A DNA stretch of 64,000 nucleotides. It comes from Streptomyces phaeolivaceus (GTDB taxonomy: Bacteria > Actinomycetota > Actinomycetes > Streptomycetales > Streptomycetaceae). Each line of letters begins with the position of its first letter. The stretch's first letter is position 1. Shown here piece by piece: positions 54,842 to 63,979 of this stretch. The DNA lies in assembly GCF_009184865.1 (NCBI RefSeq), contig NZ_CP045096.1, forward strand, positions 3,534,001 to 3,598,000, given 5' to 3'. A program made the translations under genes and the position numbers. Below the pieces are notes generated by a model. The model made no database searches, had not been told where the DNA came from, and saw nothing but the letters and a program-made list of their open reading frames with translations.

Positions 54842-55687
54842 ATGGAGCCAGTGGAACTCCGCCTCGCGGTCGCGGCGGGACGGGCGACCGCTTCAGAACT
54901 GGGACTTCGGGTCGACGACGCGATCGTCATCCACAACTCGGACCGCGTCGCGCTGCACCTGGTCCCTTGCGATGTTCTGGCTCGGGTCGCGCCTTCGGGG
55001 CATCTGGCTGATTCCGAGTTCGAGGTAGAGGTCGCTCGCCGTCTCGCCGACGTCGACGCTCCGGTGGCCGAGCTCGACCCTCGGGTCGAGGCCCGAGTCC
55101 ATGTGCGTGACGCCTTCGCCGTCTCGCTCTGGACCTACTACGAACCTGTGCGATCAGCGATCGCGCCGGCCGACTACGCAGACGTGTTCCTGCGCCACCA
55201 TGCCGCCCTGCGCCGGAGCGATCTGGACGCACCGCATTTCACCGAACGAGTCGCTGCGGCACTGAGACAGGTGAACGACCGGGAGCACTCCCCCGAACTG
55301 CCCGATTCCGACCGGGAACTCCTCTCCCACACACTCAGCGGACTGAGCGCCGCGATCGGCGCCGACAGAGCGGGCGACCAACTCCTGCACGGCGAGCCGC
55401 ATCCGGGCAACCTCCTGAACACGAGGCGCGGGCCGCTCTTCGTGGACCTCGCCACGTGCTGCCGCGGGCCGATCGAGTTCGACCTCGGCCATGCGCCCGA
55501 AGAAGTGGGCAAGCACTATGCGGGGGCTGACCAGGGCCTGATTCACCAGTGCCGCGCCCTCAACTGGGCAATGTTCGCAGCCTGGCGCTGGCGCCGAGAC
55601 GACCAGATGCCCGCCCGGGACCACTGGAGGCAGGAGGGGCTCGACCGGGTCCGTACCGCGCTCGATCGTTGTGGTCTCGATTCGTAG
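54842..55687 (+). CDS. APH-type aminoglycoside/choline kinase-like phosphotransferase
   Basis: 281 residues from ATG 54842 with GAGGGAGA upstream. The catalytic loop LLHGEPHPGNLLN and the metal Asp in PLFVDLATCCRGPIEFDLGH are the APH/choline-kinase motifs; the first Asp of the usual HGDxxxxN is Glu here (HGEPHPGN), which occurs in some members. The N-lobe has VHVRDAFAVSLWTYYEPV. It may phosphorylate a small molecule. There is no antibiotic cluster around it. Some codons are less G/C-biased than in neighbours, hinting at later arrival. Confidence 0.82.
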   Translation: MEPVELRLAVAAGRATASELGLRVDDAIVIHNSDRVALHLVPCDVLARVAPSGHLADSEFEVEVARRLADVDAPVAELDPRVEARVHVRDAFAVSLWTYYEPVRSAIAPADYADVFLRHHAALRRSDLDAPHFTERVAAALRQVNDREHSPELPDSDRELLSHTLSGLSAAIGADRAGDQLLHGEPHPGNLLNTRRGPLFVDLATCCRGPIEFDLGHAPEEVGKHYAGADQGLIHQCRALNWAMFAAWRWRRDDQMPARDHWRQEGLDRVRTALDRCGLDS

Positions 55688-56014
55688 TTCGTAGACCGGG
55701 GTCCGCCGAGGTGCATGCCGCGCACCGCGAAGTCGTGCATCGGGGCCAGGCTGTCGGCAGTACGCCCCATAGCCCCATCCATGGTGGGGCTATGGGGCGT
55801 ACTGCCACACGCACACAGACCGTCGGCCGGCCTCTACAACCTTTCCCCTCTCGACCGCGCATTGCTTCTGGCGACGCCCTCAGTCAGCGCTTCCGCCTGC
55901 GTCACCGGCCTGAGCAGTTCCGGTCGGGCATCCCACTCTCTGCCACCACCGACCGGCCGCAGTTGCACGTACGATCCAATGCACCCCATCACCCCGCAGG
56001 CTCGCAAGCACCCA
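55688..56014. other. Intergenic region with long hairpin
   Basis: No gene. It contains the perfect hairpin 55756-55806 and otherwise nothing that I can assign. Confidence 0.6.
55756..55806. terminator. Perfect 22-bp hairpin
   Basis: Arms at 55756-55777 and 55785-55806 are perfect reverse complements around TCCATGG. The left arm begins GGCAGTACGCCCCATAGC. It lies 68 nt after the phosphotransferase stop. No T-run follows, so it may be a terminator of the I-shaped Streptomyces type or a trace of mobile DNA. Confidence 0.75.
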
Positions 56015-56353
56015 TCACGCCACCGCCTCCGCACCGACCACATGCCCGTCGAGATCGATCCCGAAGTCCGCCGCGAGCACCAGCGCGAGCCGACGCCGCG
56101 CCTGCCGCGCCTCCTCCCGCTCGGACTCGACGACGTACGGCCGGACCATGACGGTGGCACCGCCGTCGAGCGGACCGTGGAGGCCGTACGGGGACCGCCG
56201 GACCGGTAGCCGCTGCGGGGCCGCGGTCGCCGTACGCGGTCGAGGGCCCGGAGGCGATCCGGCCGCCGGGCAGGCAACGGCGGCCCGGCGCCTGCCCGTG
56301 CCGGGGGCGACGACGCCCAGGGCCCACCGCAGACACGCGTGGATAATGCTCAC
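56015..56353 (-). CDS. Small conserved Streptomyces protein with SPYG motif, copy 2
   Basis: 112 residues from GTG 56353, with AAGGAG 9 nt upstream. It contains RSPYGLHGPLDGGATVMVRP, which aligns to RSPYGLGDPLDGTANRLVRP of the protein at 25901-26197, followed in both by Y and an acidic helix. The N-terminus has a hydrophobic start (IIHACLRWALGVV) and a Pro/Ala/Arg-rich middle. Function unknown. Divergent from a short GntR gene, exactly as in copy 1. Confidence 0.72.
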   Translation of the reverse strand: MSIIHACLRWALGVVAPGTGRRRAAVACPAAGSPPGPRPRTATAAPQRLPVRRSPYGLHGPLDGGATVMVRPYVVESEREEARQARRRLALVLAADFGIDLDGHVVGAEAVA

Positions 56354-56447
56354 TGTCGTCAGCTCCTTCGAAGCTGGTGGCCATGCCCCCGGACGTTCGC
56401 CGCGTCGCGGGGGTCTTCTCTTGTCGTGACGACGTTAGCGCAACCTG

Positions 56448-56470
56448 GTCATGCCCTGCCATGGCATGAC
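56448..56470. promoter_or_regulatory. Inverted repeat between divergent SPYG and GntR genes
   Basis: GTCATGCC (56448-56455) and GGCATGAC (56463-56470) form a perfect 8-bp inverted repeat with a 7-nt centre. It occupies the same relative position as the repeat at 25786-25807. Confidence 0.5.
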
Positions 56471-56490
56471 ACAGAAGAACCCTGTTTCCC

Positions 56491-56817
56491 ATGGGCACAT
56501 ACGGTCTAGCCATGGTGGACATCCCGAAGGGCTACGGCCCGGACGCCGAACTGGACCCGGAAGCGGCCGACCCGCTGTACCTGCAGCTCGCCGCAGTCCT
56601 CATCTCCCGCATCGACAACGGCACATACGCGCTGGGCCGCGCCGTACCAGGCGTCGACCGGCTGATGCAGGAGTTCGGGATCGCTCGGGGGACGGCCCGC
56701 AAGACGTTGGTGCTGCTGGCCGAGATGGGTTACGTACGGACGGTCGTCGGCAAGGGGTCCTTCGTGATCGAACGCGAGGCCGTCGAAGCGGCCAAGGACG
56801 ACGAATCCACCGGCTGA
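56491..56817 (+). CDS. Short GntR-type DNA-binding protein, module copy 2
   Basis: 108 residues from ATG 56491, or 101 from ATG 56512; neither has a good ribosome binding site, so a leaderless message is possible. The winged helix is PLYLQLAAVLISRIDNGTYA, DRLMQEFGIARGTARKTLVL, and VVGKGSFVIERE. No ligand domain. It matches the architecture of the 25445-25741 protein. Confidence 0.8.
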   Translation: MGTYGLAMVDIPKGYGPDAELDPEAADPLYLQLAAVLISRIDNGTYALGRAVPGVDRLMQEFGIARGTARKTLVLLAEMGYVRTVVGKGSFVIEREAVEAAKDDESTG

Positions 56818-57320
56818 CACCCCCTCTCTCGCCTGGTGACCCGCGATCCCAGGCAGTTCAAGAGCCCATCGCGCCACGAAGAGGACCGAGGAACGCCGGC
56901 TCGGCACCGGGTCAGGCCCCGGCCGCACGGTGCATGTGGAGGTGTACGGCTGCGCCGACGAGGACCCCGAGACGGCCTACCGGCGCATCCTGGACCACGG
57001 AATGAACTGCCCGACCTGCCCTGCCGGACCCTGGACCAGAACGGCCACGCGAACAGCGACTGCGACAGCTGCCCTACGCCTCACCTCGCCTGGGGGATGG
57101 CACGCCGCCAGACCGCCTGAACCAACGACTCCCGGTCGGGGCAGCCCATGTCAGTGCCGGCCCGTAGCGTGGTGACATCACCTCCGCGTTGCCGGCTGCG
57201 CGCGGCTGGTCGAAGGCGGGGTTCGGGCCGCGATGCGGGTCCGGGCCCTTCCTGCCGGTCACCAGCCGACTGGGAGTTACGAAGTGAACTTCCCCAGCGC
57301 ATGGGCAACCATGGCCTGCT
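56818..57320. other. Region after GntR copy 2
   Basis: No intact gene. A frameshifted small gene (56930-57120) is the only likely remnant. The rest is GC-rich with no clear promoter. Confidence 0.5.
56930..57120 (+). pseudogene. Frameshifted small Cys-containing protein gene
   Basis: From GTG 56930 the frame reads VHVEVYGCADEDPETAYRRI, then LDHGMNCPTC. After about 57020 sense continues in another frame as LDQNGHANSDCDSCPTPHLA, ending at 57120. Two Cys pairs and the layout fit a small Streptomyces protein broken by one frameshift. A sequencing error cannot be excluded. Confidence 0.4.
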
Positions 57321-58379
57321 TCAAGAAGAATCCCGCGCCACCAACACCGTAGGCAGCACCACCTGCCGCCGTTCCAACCCCCGCGACACCGCCGGGCGGC
57401 GGTCGGCGATCTCGTCGAGGAGGAGGTCGATCATGGCTCGGCCCATTTCCTCTATGGGCTGGCGGACGCTCGTGAGCGGCGGGTCCATGTGGCGGGCGAT
57501 GGCCGAGTCGTCGTAGCCGACGAGGGCCACGTCGTCGGGTATGCGGCGGCCGGCCTCGCGGAGGACCTGGCGGGCGCCCGCGGCCATGACGTCGGACTCG
57601 GCGAAGACCGCGTCGAGGTCGGGGCAGCGGGACAGGAGTTCCTTCATCGCCCTCCGGCCGCCCTCCTCCGTGAAGTCGCCGGGGACGATCAGGCGCTCGT
57701 CGACCGCGCGGCCGGCGTCCTCCAGGGCCTCGCGGTAGCCGACGACACGCCGCTGGGCACCGTAGACGTCCAGGCGCCCGGTGATCGTGGCGATCCGGGC
57801 GCGGCCCCGCTCGATCAGGTGTTCCACCGCCGAGCGCCCGCCGCCGTAGTTGTCGGAGTCGACGGAGGGCAGCGTCTCGTGCTCCGAGCGGGGGCCGCTG
57901 ATCACCGCCGGGATTTCCAGTTGTGACAGCAGATCGGGGAGCGGGTCGTCCGCGTGGACCGAGACCAGCAGGACACCGTCGACGCGGTGCGCGGCCAGGT
58001 ACTGGGCCAGGCGCCGCCGCTCCCGGTCGCTGCCCGCGAAGATCAGCAGGAGCTGCATCTCCGTGTCGGACAGTTGCGCGCCCACGCCCTTGAGGATGTC
58101 GGAGAAGTACGGCTCGGCGAAGAAGCGGGTCTCCGGCTCCGGGACGACCATCGCGATCGCGTCGGTGCGGTTCGCCGCGAGCGCGCGGGCCGCCGTGTTC
58201 GGGACGTAGCCCAGCTCCGCGACGGCCGCCTCGACCGCCGCGCGGGTCGCGTCGCTGACCCGGGGCGAGCCGTTGATCACCCGGGACACCGTCCCCCGGC
58301 CCACTCCGGCCCGTGCGGCGACCTCTTCCAACGTCGGCCGCCCACCGCTCCGGCCCCGTGCTCCGTGGCCTGCCACCAT
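57321..58379 (-). CDS. cebR: CebR, LacI-family cellobiose repressor
   Basis: 352 residues from ATG 58379 with GGGAGG upstream. The LacI helix-turn-helix is LEEVAARAGVGRGTVSRVIN followed by GSPRVS. The sugar-binding core includes SDRERRRLAQYLAAHRVDGV and VGYDDSAIARHMDPPLTSVR. CebR represses cebEFG-bglC and is released by cellobiose or cellotriose. The genes lie divergently upstream and carry its 14-bp sites at 58843 and 62413. Confidence 0.94.
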   Translation of the reverse strand: MVAGHGARGRSGGRPTLEEVAARAGVGRGTVSRVINGSPRVSDATRAAVEAAVAELGYVPNTAARALAANRTDAIAMVVPEPETRFFAEPYFSDILKGVGAQLSDTEMQLLLIFAGSDRERRRLAQYLAAHRVDGVLLVSVHADDPLPDLLSQLEIPAVISGPRSEHETLPSVDSDNYGGGRSAVEHLIERGRARIATITGRLDVYGAQRRVVGYREALEDAGRAVDERLIVPGDFTEEGGRRAMKELLSRCPDLDAVFAESDVMAAGARQVLREAGRRIPDDVALVGYDDSAIARHMDPPLTSVRQPIEEMGRAMIDLLLDEIADRRPAVSRGLERRQVVLPTVLVARDSS

Positions 58380-58972
58380 GGTCGCCTCCCGTTCACACCG
58401 CGCTGGCGTGGAATCTAACAGTCCTGATCCTCGTACGACGTCCGGGAAGGGTTCACGGGGAGGGTTCGGCCGGCCACGACCGCCCCCGGTGACACCTGGG
58501 ACACCTGAGACACCTGGGACGGGGCGGGCGGGCATCGGCCGGTCGCCCCGGCCGCCGTCCAGGTCAGGGCGACCGGCCGGTTACACGAGTCCAACGGTCC
58601 GGCGACGGCCGCGCCAGAGGCCGGCACCGGGGCCCGACACCCGAGCCCGGCCCCCTTCCCGCCGCCCTCCGAAGCCCCGCTCCAGACCCAACCCCGGCCC
58701 AACCCCGCCCCTTCCGACCGTTTCCGGGCATGCCCGGCCCCGGCCCCCGGGTTAGTTAACAGCCCGATAACCGAAGACATCTCTCCGCGCTCGCTCCCTT
58801 GACACCCCCGCACGAACCGACGACTCTTCAACACATCACTCGTGGGAGCGCTCCCACAGTACCTGGCACTTACACATCCCGCACGTTCCCCGCCCGAGCC
58901 GCAGCATGAACCAATGGGCCCAACAACGCAGTTGGCCGGGGGGTCGGCACGTCAGGGCATCAGGAGGACGCA
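58380..58972. other. cebR-cebE divergent intergenic region
   Basis: 593 nt without a gene. It has the CebR box at 58843-58856, three tandem 9-nt units GACACCTGG/A/G at 58491-58517, and a Pro/Arg-coding-like GC stretch 58540-58740 that I consider non-coding. The cebE ribosome binding site AGGAGG is at 58962-58967. Confidence 0.6.
58843..58856. promoter_or_regulatory. CebR operator upstream of cebE
   Basis: TGGGAGCGCTCCCA is a perfect 14-bp palindrome and is the known CebR-binding sequence. It lies 117 nt before cebE. Confidence 0.95.
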
Positions 58973-60343
58973 ATGCGAGCACGTACCCTCCCGCACTCTC
59001 GGCTCCGGTCGGGCGGGGGCACCCGTAACGCCCGCAGGACGCGCAGGGCGGTCGCCATCGCGGCCGTCGCCGCGCTGGGCGCCGGGCTGCTGGCCGGCTG
59101 TGCCGACGACGGCAAGGACGAAGAGGGCTCGTCGTCGGACGGCGGCGGTGGCGGCGGCGGCAAGACCAAGATCACCCTGGGGCTCTTCGGCACCGCGGGC
59201 TTCGAGGAGTCCGGTCTGTACAAGGAGTACGAGAAGCTCCACCCGGACATCGACATCGAGCAGACCGTCACCGAGCGCAACGAGAACTACTACCCCGCTC
59301 TCCTCAACCACCTGACGACCGGCAGCGGCCTCCAGGACATCCAGATGATCGAGGTCGGCAATATCGCCGAGATCGTCCAGACCCAGTCGGACAAGCTGCT
59401 CGACCTGTCGAAGTACGGCAAGAAGAGCGACTACCTGGAGTGGAAGTGGCAGCAGGCCACCACCTCCGGGGGTCAGACGATCGCCGTCGGCACCGACGTC
59501 GGCCCGATGGCCATCTGCTACCGCAAGGACCTCTTCGAGGCGGCCGGTCTGCCCACCGACCGCGCGGAGGTCGGCAAGCTGTGGGCGGGCAACTGGGACA
59601 AGTTCATCGAGACCGGCAAGCAGTACAAGGCGAAGGCGCCCAAGGGCACCACCTTCCTGGACTCCCCCGGCGGTCTGCTGCAGGCGATCCTCAGCGGTGA
59701 GAAGGACCGGTTCTACGACGCCTCCGGCGAGGTCATCTACAAGACGAACCCGGCCGTCAAGACCGCCTTCGACCTCACCTCAGAGGCCGCCGAGGACGGA
59801 CTGATCGGCAACCAGACGCAGTTCCAGCCGGCCTGGGACACCACGATCGCCAACAGCAAGTTCGCGGCGATGTCCTGCCCGCCGTGGATGCTCGGCTACA
59901 TCAAGGGCAAGTCGAAGCCCGAGGCGGCCGGCAAGTGGGACATCGCCCAGGCGCCGAAGTCCGGCAACTGGGGCGGCTCCTTCCTGTCCGTGCCGAAGAA
60001 CGGCAAGAACGCCGAGGAGGCCGCGAAGCTGGCCGCCTGGTTGACCGCGCCGGAGCAGCAGGCCAAGCTCTTCGCCGTACAGGGCAGCTTCCCGAGCACC
60101 CCTGCCGCCTACGACTCGACCGCGGTGAAGGACGCCAAGAACGACATGACCGGTGACGCGCCGATCGGCACGATCTTCGCCGAGGCTGCCGCGAACATCC
60201 CGGTCCAGACGATCGGCCCGAAGGACCAGATCATCCAGCAGGGCCTGACCGACAACGGTGTGATCCTCGTGACCCAGGGCAAGTCCGCCGAGGAAGCCTG
60301 GAAGAACGCCGTCAAGACCATCGACAACGCACTGGACAAGTGA
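58973..60343 (+). CDS. cebE: Cello-oligosaccharide-binding lipoprotein
   Basis: 456 residues from ATG 58973 with AGGAGG upstream. Signal and lipobox RAVAIAAVAALGAGLLAGC end at Cys43, then a Gly/Ser/Asp linker. The rest is a family 1 extracellular sugar-binding protein (ITLGLFGTAGFEESGLYKEY, WLGYIKGKSKPE-like MLGYIKGKSKPEAAGKWDIA). It captures cellobiose and cellotriose for the CebFG permease; the ATPase is the shared MsiK encoded elsewhere. First gene of the operon. Confidence 0.95.
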   Translation: MRARTLPHSRLRSGGGTRNARRTRRAVAIAAVAALGAGLLAGCADDGKDEEGSSSDGGGGGGGKTKITLGLFGTAGFEESGLYKEYEKLHPDIDIEQTVTERNENYYPALLNHLTTGSGLQDIQMIEVGNIAEIVQTQSDKLLDLSKYGKKSDYLEWKWQQATTSGGQTIAVGTDVGPMAICYRKDLFEAAGLPTDRAEVGKLWAGNWDKFIETGKQYKAKAPKGTTFLDSPGGLLQAILSGEKDRFYDASGEVIYKTNPAVKTAFDLTSEAAEDGLIGNQTQFQPAWDTTIANSKFAAMSCPPWMLGYIKGKSKPEAAGKWDIAQAPKSGNWGGSFLSVPKNGKNAEEAAKLAAWLTAPEQQAKLFAVQGSFPSTPAAYDSTAVKDAKNDMTGDAPIGTIFAEAAANIPVQTIGPKDQIIQQGLTDNGVILVTQGKSAEEAWKNAVKTIDNALDK

Positions 60344-61362
60344 CCGGTATGCCCGGTATGCCCACACGGCACGACAGCGCCGCGCCCCCCACCGAGGGGG
60401 GCGCGGCCCCGGCCCGCCCGCCCGTGGAGTCCGCGGCCGAGGAGCGCCGCCGGGCCCGGCTCTCCCGCCGCTGGCAGCGGGACGTGCGCTGGAGCCCGTA
60501 CGCCTTCGTCTCCCCCTTCTTCCTGCTGTTCGTCGCGTTCGGCCTGTTCCCGCTGCTCTACACCGGCTGGGCCTCGCTGCACGCGGTGGAGCTGACCGCG
60601 CCCACCGACATGAGCTGGGTGGGACTGCGCAACTTCACCCGGATCTTCGACGACGAGTTCTTCTGGAACGCGGCGCGGAACACCCTGATCATCGGGGTCA
60701 TCTCGACCGTCCCGCAGCTGATGATGGCGCTGGGCATCGCGCACATCCTCAACTACAAGCTGCGCGCCTCGACGTTCTACCGGGTCGTGATGCTCGCCCC
60801 GTACGCCACGTCGATCGCCGCCGCGACCCTGGTCTTCGTGCTGCTCTTCGGCCGCGACTACGGAATGATCAACTGGGGTCTGGGGCTGCTCGGTTTCGAC
60901 CACATCGACTGGCAGAACGGCGAGTGGTACTCGAAGATCGCCGTGTCGACCATCGTCATCTGGCGCTGGACCGGCTACAACGCGCTGATCTACCTCGCCG
61001 CGATGCAGGCCATCCCGCAGGATCTGTACGAGTCGGCGGCCCTGGACGGCGCCAGCCGCTGGAAGCAGTTCCTCCATGTGACGCTGCCGTCGCTGCGCCC
61101 GACGATCCTCTTCACCGTCGTCGTCTCGACCATCGGCGCCTCGCAGCTCTTCGCCGAGCCGCTGCTGTTCGACGCCAACAAGGGCGCGTCCGGCGGCTCC
61201 CAGCACCAGTTCCAGACGCTCGGCCTCTATCTGTACGAGCAGGGCTGGGTGAACCAGCACCTGGGCCGGGCCTCCGCCATCGCCTGGACGATGTTCCTGA
61301 TCCTCATCGTGGTCGGAATCGTCAACTACGTCATCTCGCGCCGGCTGCGCGCCAGCAGTTAG
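60340..61362 (+). CDS. cebF: ABC sugar permease
   Basis: 340 residues from GTG 60340, overlapping the cebE stop (GTGA); ATGs at 60349 and 60358 are alternatives. Six membrane segments begin YAFVSPFFLLFVAFGLFPLL. The EAA loop reads YESAALDGASRWKQFLHVTL. Forms the permease with CebG. Confidence 0.94.
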   Translation: MTGMPGMPTRHDSAAPPTEGGAAPARPPVESAAEERRRARLSRRWQRDVRWSPYAFVSPFFLLFVAFGLFPLLYTGWASLHAVELTAPTDMSWVGLRNFTRIFDDEFFWNAARNTLIIGVISTVPQLMMALGIAHILNYKLRASTFYRVVMLAPYATSIAAATLVFVLLFGRDYGMINWGLGLLGFDHIDWQNGEWYSKIAVSTIVIWRWTGYNALIYLAAMQAIPQDLYESAALDGASRWKQFLHVTLPSLRPTILFTVVVSTIGASQLFAEPLLFDANKGASGGSQHQFQTLGLYLYEQGWVNQHLGRASAIAWTMFLILIVVGIVNYVISRRLRASS

Positions 61363-61372
61363 GAGACCGGCC

Positions 61373-62290
61373 GTGACGACGACCATGACCAAACCCCCGG
61401 CCGACGCCGTGCCCGAGCCGCCGAAGAACGGCGGTCGCAGGCGTGGCCCGAAGGCGGCGCGCGCGGGCGGGCAGCATCACGCGGGCCCCGTCGCGTACAT
61501 CATCCTCATCGTGTTCACCCTCGTGTCGATCTTCCCGTTGTTCTGGACGGCGGTCGCCGCCTCCCGGGACAACGCGCGGCTGGCGGACACCCCTCCGCCG
61601 TTCTGGTTCGGCGCGAACCTGTTCGAGAAGCTCGAAGTGGCCTGGAGCGACGCCAATCTGGGCGAGGCGTTCCTCAACACGACGATCGTGGCGGGCGTTT
61701 CGTCGCTGACCATCGTCTTCCTGTCCACGATCGCCGGCTTCGCCTTCGCCAAGCTGCGGTTCCGGGGCCGGGGCGCGCTGATGCTGATCGTGATCGGCAC
61801 GATGATGGTGCCGCCCCAACTCCAGGTGATCCCGCTCTACATGATGGTCGCCAAGCTCGACTGGACCGACCAGTTGCAGGCGGTGATCCTGCCGTCGCTG
61901 GTCAGCGCGTTCGGTGTGTTCTTCATGCGGCAGTATCTGCTCCAGGCGCTGCCCGACGAGATCATCGAGGCGGCCCGCGTCGACGGCGCGGGCAGCTGGC
62001 GGGTGATCTGGCACGTGGTGTTCCCGGCCGCGCGGCCCGCGATGGCCGTCCTGGGCATGCTGATGTTCGTCCAGACCTGGAACGACTTCCTGTGGCCGTT
62101 CCTCGTCCTGACCCAGCTGGGCAATCCGACCGTGCAGGTCGCGGTCGCCGGTCTGGGCCGCGGCTACACCCCCGACCAGGCCCTCATCATGGCGGGCGCG
62201 CTGCTCAGCACGCTGCCGCTGCTGCTGGTCTTCGCGATCTTCGGCAAGCAGATCGTGGGGGGCATCATGCAGGGCGCGGTGAAGGGCTGA
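61373..62290 (+). CDS. cebG: ABC sugar permease
   Basis: 305 residues from GTG 61373 with AGGAGA 6 nt upstream. After a basic N-terminus it has six membrane segments from VAYIILIVFTLVSIFPLFWT. The EAA loop is IIEAARVDGAGSWRVIWHVV. Partner of CebF. No separate terminator is clear in the 135 nt before bglC. Confidence 0.94.
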   Translation: MTTTMTKPPADAVPEPPKNGGRRRGPKAARAGGQHHAGPVAYIILIVFTLVSIFPLFWTAVAASRDNARLADTPPPFWFGANLFEKLEVAWSDANLGEAFLNTTIVAGVSSLTIVFLSTIAGFAFAKLRFRGRGALMLIVIGTMMVPPQLQVIPLYMMVAKLDWTDQLQAVILPSLVSAFGVFFMRQYLLQALPDEIIEAARVDGAGSWRVIWHVVFPAARPAMAVLGMLMFVQTWNDFLWPFLVLTQLGNPTVQVAVAGLGRGYTPDQALIMAGALLSTLPLLLVFAIFGKQIVGGIMQGAVKG

Positions 62291-62412
62291 GGCCCGGGTC
62301 CGCCTTCGTTCGTCTCCTCGGCAGGGCCGGGTCACCGCCGCCTCGGCCCCTGTCTCTCCCTCCCTCCGTTCCACTCCCCCCACCCACCTCCGTCGGTCTA
62401 CCCGACCACCTA

Positions 62413-62426
62413 TGGGAGCGCTTCCA
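62413..62426. promoter_or_regulatory. CebR operator overlapping the bglC start
   Basis: TGGGAGCGCTTCCA differs at one base from the palindromic CebR box. Its GGGAG is also the bglC ribosome binding site, and its last A is the first base of the bglC ATG. Confidence 0.9.
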
Positions 62427-63868
62427 TGCCTGAACCCGTGAACCCGGTCACCCCGGTGACCTTTCCGCCCGCCTTCCTCTGGGGCGCGGCCACCTCCGCG
62501 TACCAGATCGAGGGCGCGGTGCGCGAGGACGGCCGTACGCCCTCCATCTGGGACACCTTCAGCCACACCCCGGGCAAGACCGCCGGTGGCGAGACCGGTG
62601 ACATCGCTGTCGACCACTACCACCGCTACCGCGACGACGTGGCGCTGATGGCGGACCTGGGCCTCAACTCGTACCGCTTCTCCATCTCCTGGTCGCGGGT
62701 GCAGCCGACGGGCCGGGGCCCGGCGATCCAGCGCGGTCTGGACTTCTACCGGCGGCTGGTCGACGAGCTGCTGGAGAAGGGCATCAAGCCGGCCGTCACC
62801 CTCTACCACTGGGATCTGCCGCAGGAGTTGGAGGACGCGGGCGGCTGGCCCGAGCGGGACATCGTGCACCGCTTCGCCGAGTACGCGCGGATCGTGGGCG
62901 AGGCGCTCGGCGACCGGGTCGAGCAGTGGATCACCCTCAACGAGCCGTGGTGCACGGCGTTCCTGGGCTACGGCTCCGGGGTGCACGCGCCGGGCCGTAC
63001 GGACCCGGTGGCGTCGCTGCGCGCGGCCCACCATCTGAACGTGGCGCACGGGCTGGGGGTCGCGGCGCTGCGCTCGGCGATGCCCGCCCGCAACTCGATC
63101 GCGGTGAGCCTGAACTCGTCGGTGGTCCGGCCGGTCACGAACTCCCCCGAGGACCTGGCGGCGGCCCGGCGGATCGACGACCTGGCCAGCGGTGTCTTCC
63201 ACGGGCCGATGCTGCACGGGGCGTACCCGGAGACCCTGTTCACCGCGACCTCGTCGCTGACGGACTGGTCGTTCGTGCTGGACGGTGATCTGGCGACGGC
63301 CAACCAGCCGCTGGACGCGCTGGGGTTGAACTACTACACGCCCACGCTGGTGGGTGCCGCGGACGCCGATCTCAAGGGTCCCCGGGCGGACGGCCACGGG
63401 GCGAGCGAGCACTCGCCGTGGCCGGGCGCGGACGACGTCCTGTTCCACCAGACTCCGGGCGAGCGTACGGAGATGGACTGGACCATCGACCCGACCGGTC
63501 TGCACGAGCTGATCATGCGGTACGCGCGCGAGGAGGCACCGGGGCTGCCGCTGTACATCACCGAGAACGGCGCCGCGTACGACGACAAGATGGACGCGGA
63601 CGGCCGGGTCCACGACCCCGAGCGCATCGCCTATCTGCACGGCCACCTCCGGGCGGTCCGGCGCGCGATCGCCGAGGGCGCGGACGTCCGCGGCTACTAC
63701 CTGTGGTCCCTGATGGACAACTTCGAGTGGGCGTACGGCTACGGGAAGCGCTTCGGTGCCGTGTACGTCGACTACGCCACCCTCACCCGTACGCCGAAGT
63801 CCAGCGCGTACTGGTACGGGCAGGCGGCGAGGACGGGGGCGCTGCCGCCGCTGACCACGTCGGCCTGA
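62426..63868 (+). CDS. bglC: Intracellular beta-glucosidase, GH1
   Basis: 480 residues from ATG 62426. GH1 motifs: [20 protein letters not shown], the acid/base in [11 protein letters not shown], the nucleophile Glu in [11 protein letters not shown] and [18 protein letters not shown] for the aglycone site. No signal peptide, so it acts on imported cellobiose. It lies after cebEFG, the known Streptomyces arrangement, with its own CebR site. Confidence 0.95.
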   Translation: MPEPVNPVTPVTFPPAFLWGAATSAYQIEGAVREDGRTPSIWDTFSHTPGKTAGGETGDIAVDHYHRYRDDVALMADLGLNSYRFSISWSRVQPTGRGPAIQRGLDFYRRLVDELLEKGIKPAVTLYHWDLPQELEDAGGWPERDIVHRFAEYARIVGEALGDRVEQWITLNEPWCTAFLGYGSGVHAPGRTDPVASLRAAHHLNVAHGLGVAALRSAMPARNSIAVSLNSSVVRPVTNSPEDLAAARRIDDLASGVFHGPMLHGAYPETLFTATSSLTDWSFVLDGDLATANQPLDALGLNYYTPTLVGAADADLKGPRADGHGASEHSPWPGADDVLFHQTPGERTEMDWTIDPTGLHELIMRYAREEAPGLPLYITENGAAYDDKMDADGRVHDPERIAYLHGHLRAVRRAIAEGADVRGYYLWSLMDNFEWAYGYGKRFGAVYVDYATLTRTPKSSAYWYGQAARTGALPPLTTSA

Positions 63869-63929
63869 GGGCGGCGGGGGCGTAGGGCCGGGGGCTCGGG
63901 GGAGCCCCCTGGGGAACGGGGGAGCGGGG

Positions 63930-63971
63930 GTCCGGGGCGCGGCGCGTATAGGGGAGCGCCGCGCCCCGGAC
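63930..63971 (+). terminator. Terminator after bglC
   Basis: GTCCGGGGCGCGGCGC and GCGCCGCGCCCCGGAC are a perfect 16-bp stem with a 10-nt loop. It is 62 nt after the bglC stop and just before the end of a converging gene. Confidence 0.88.
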
Positions 63972-63979
63972 GGTTTGCG

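Noticed and set aside
54842..55687. Antibiotic-resistance aminoglycoside phosphotransferase
   Set aside because: Only the general APH fold is supported; the catalytic motif is HGE rather than HGD, and there is no resistance or antibiotic context.
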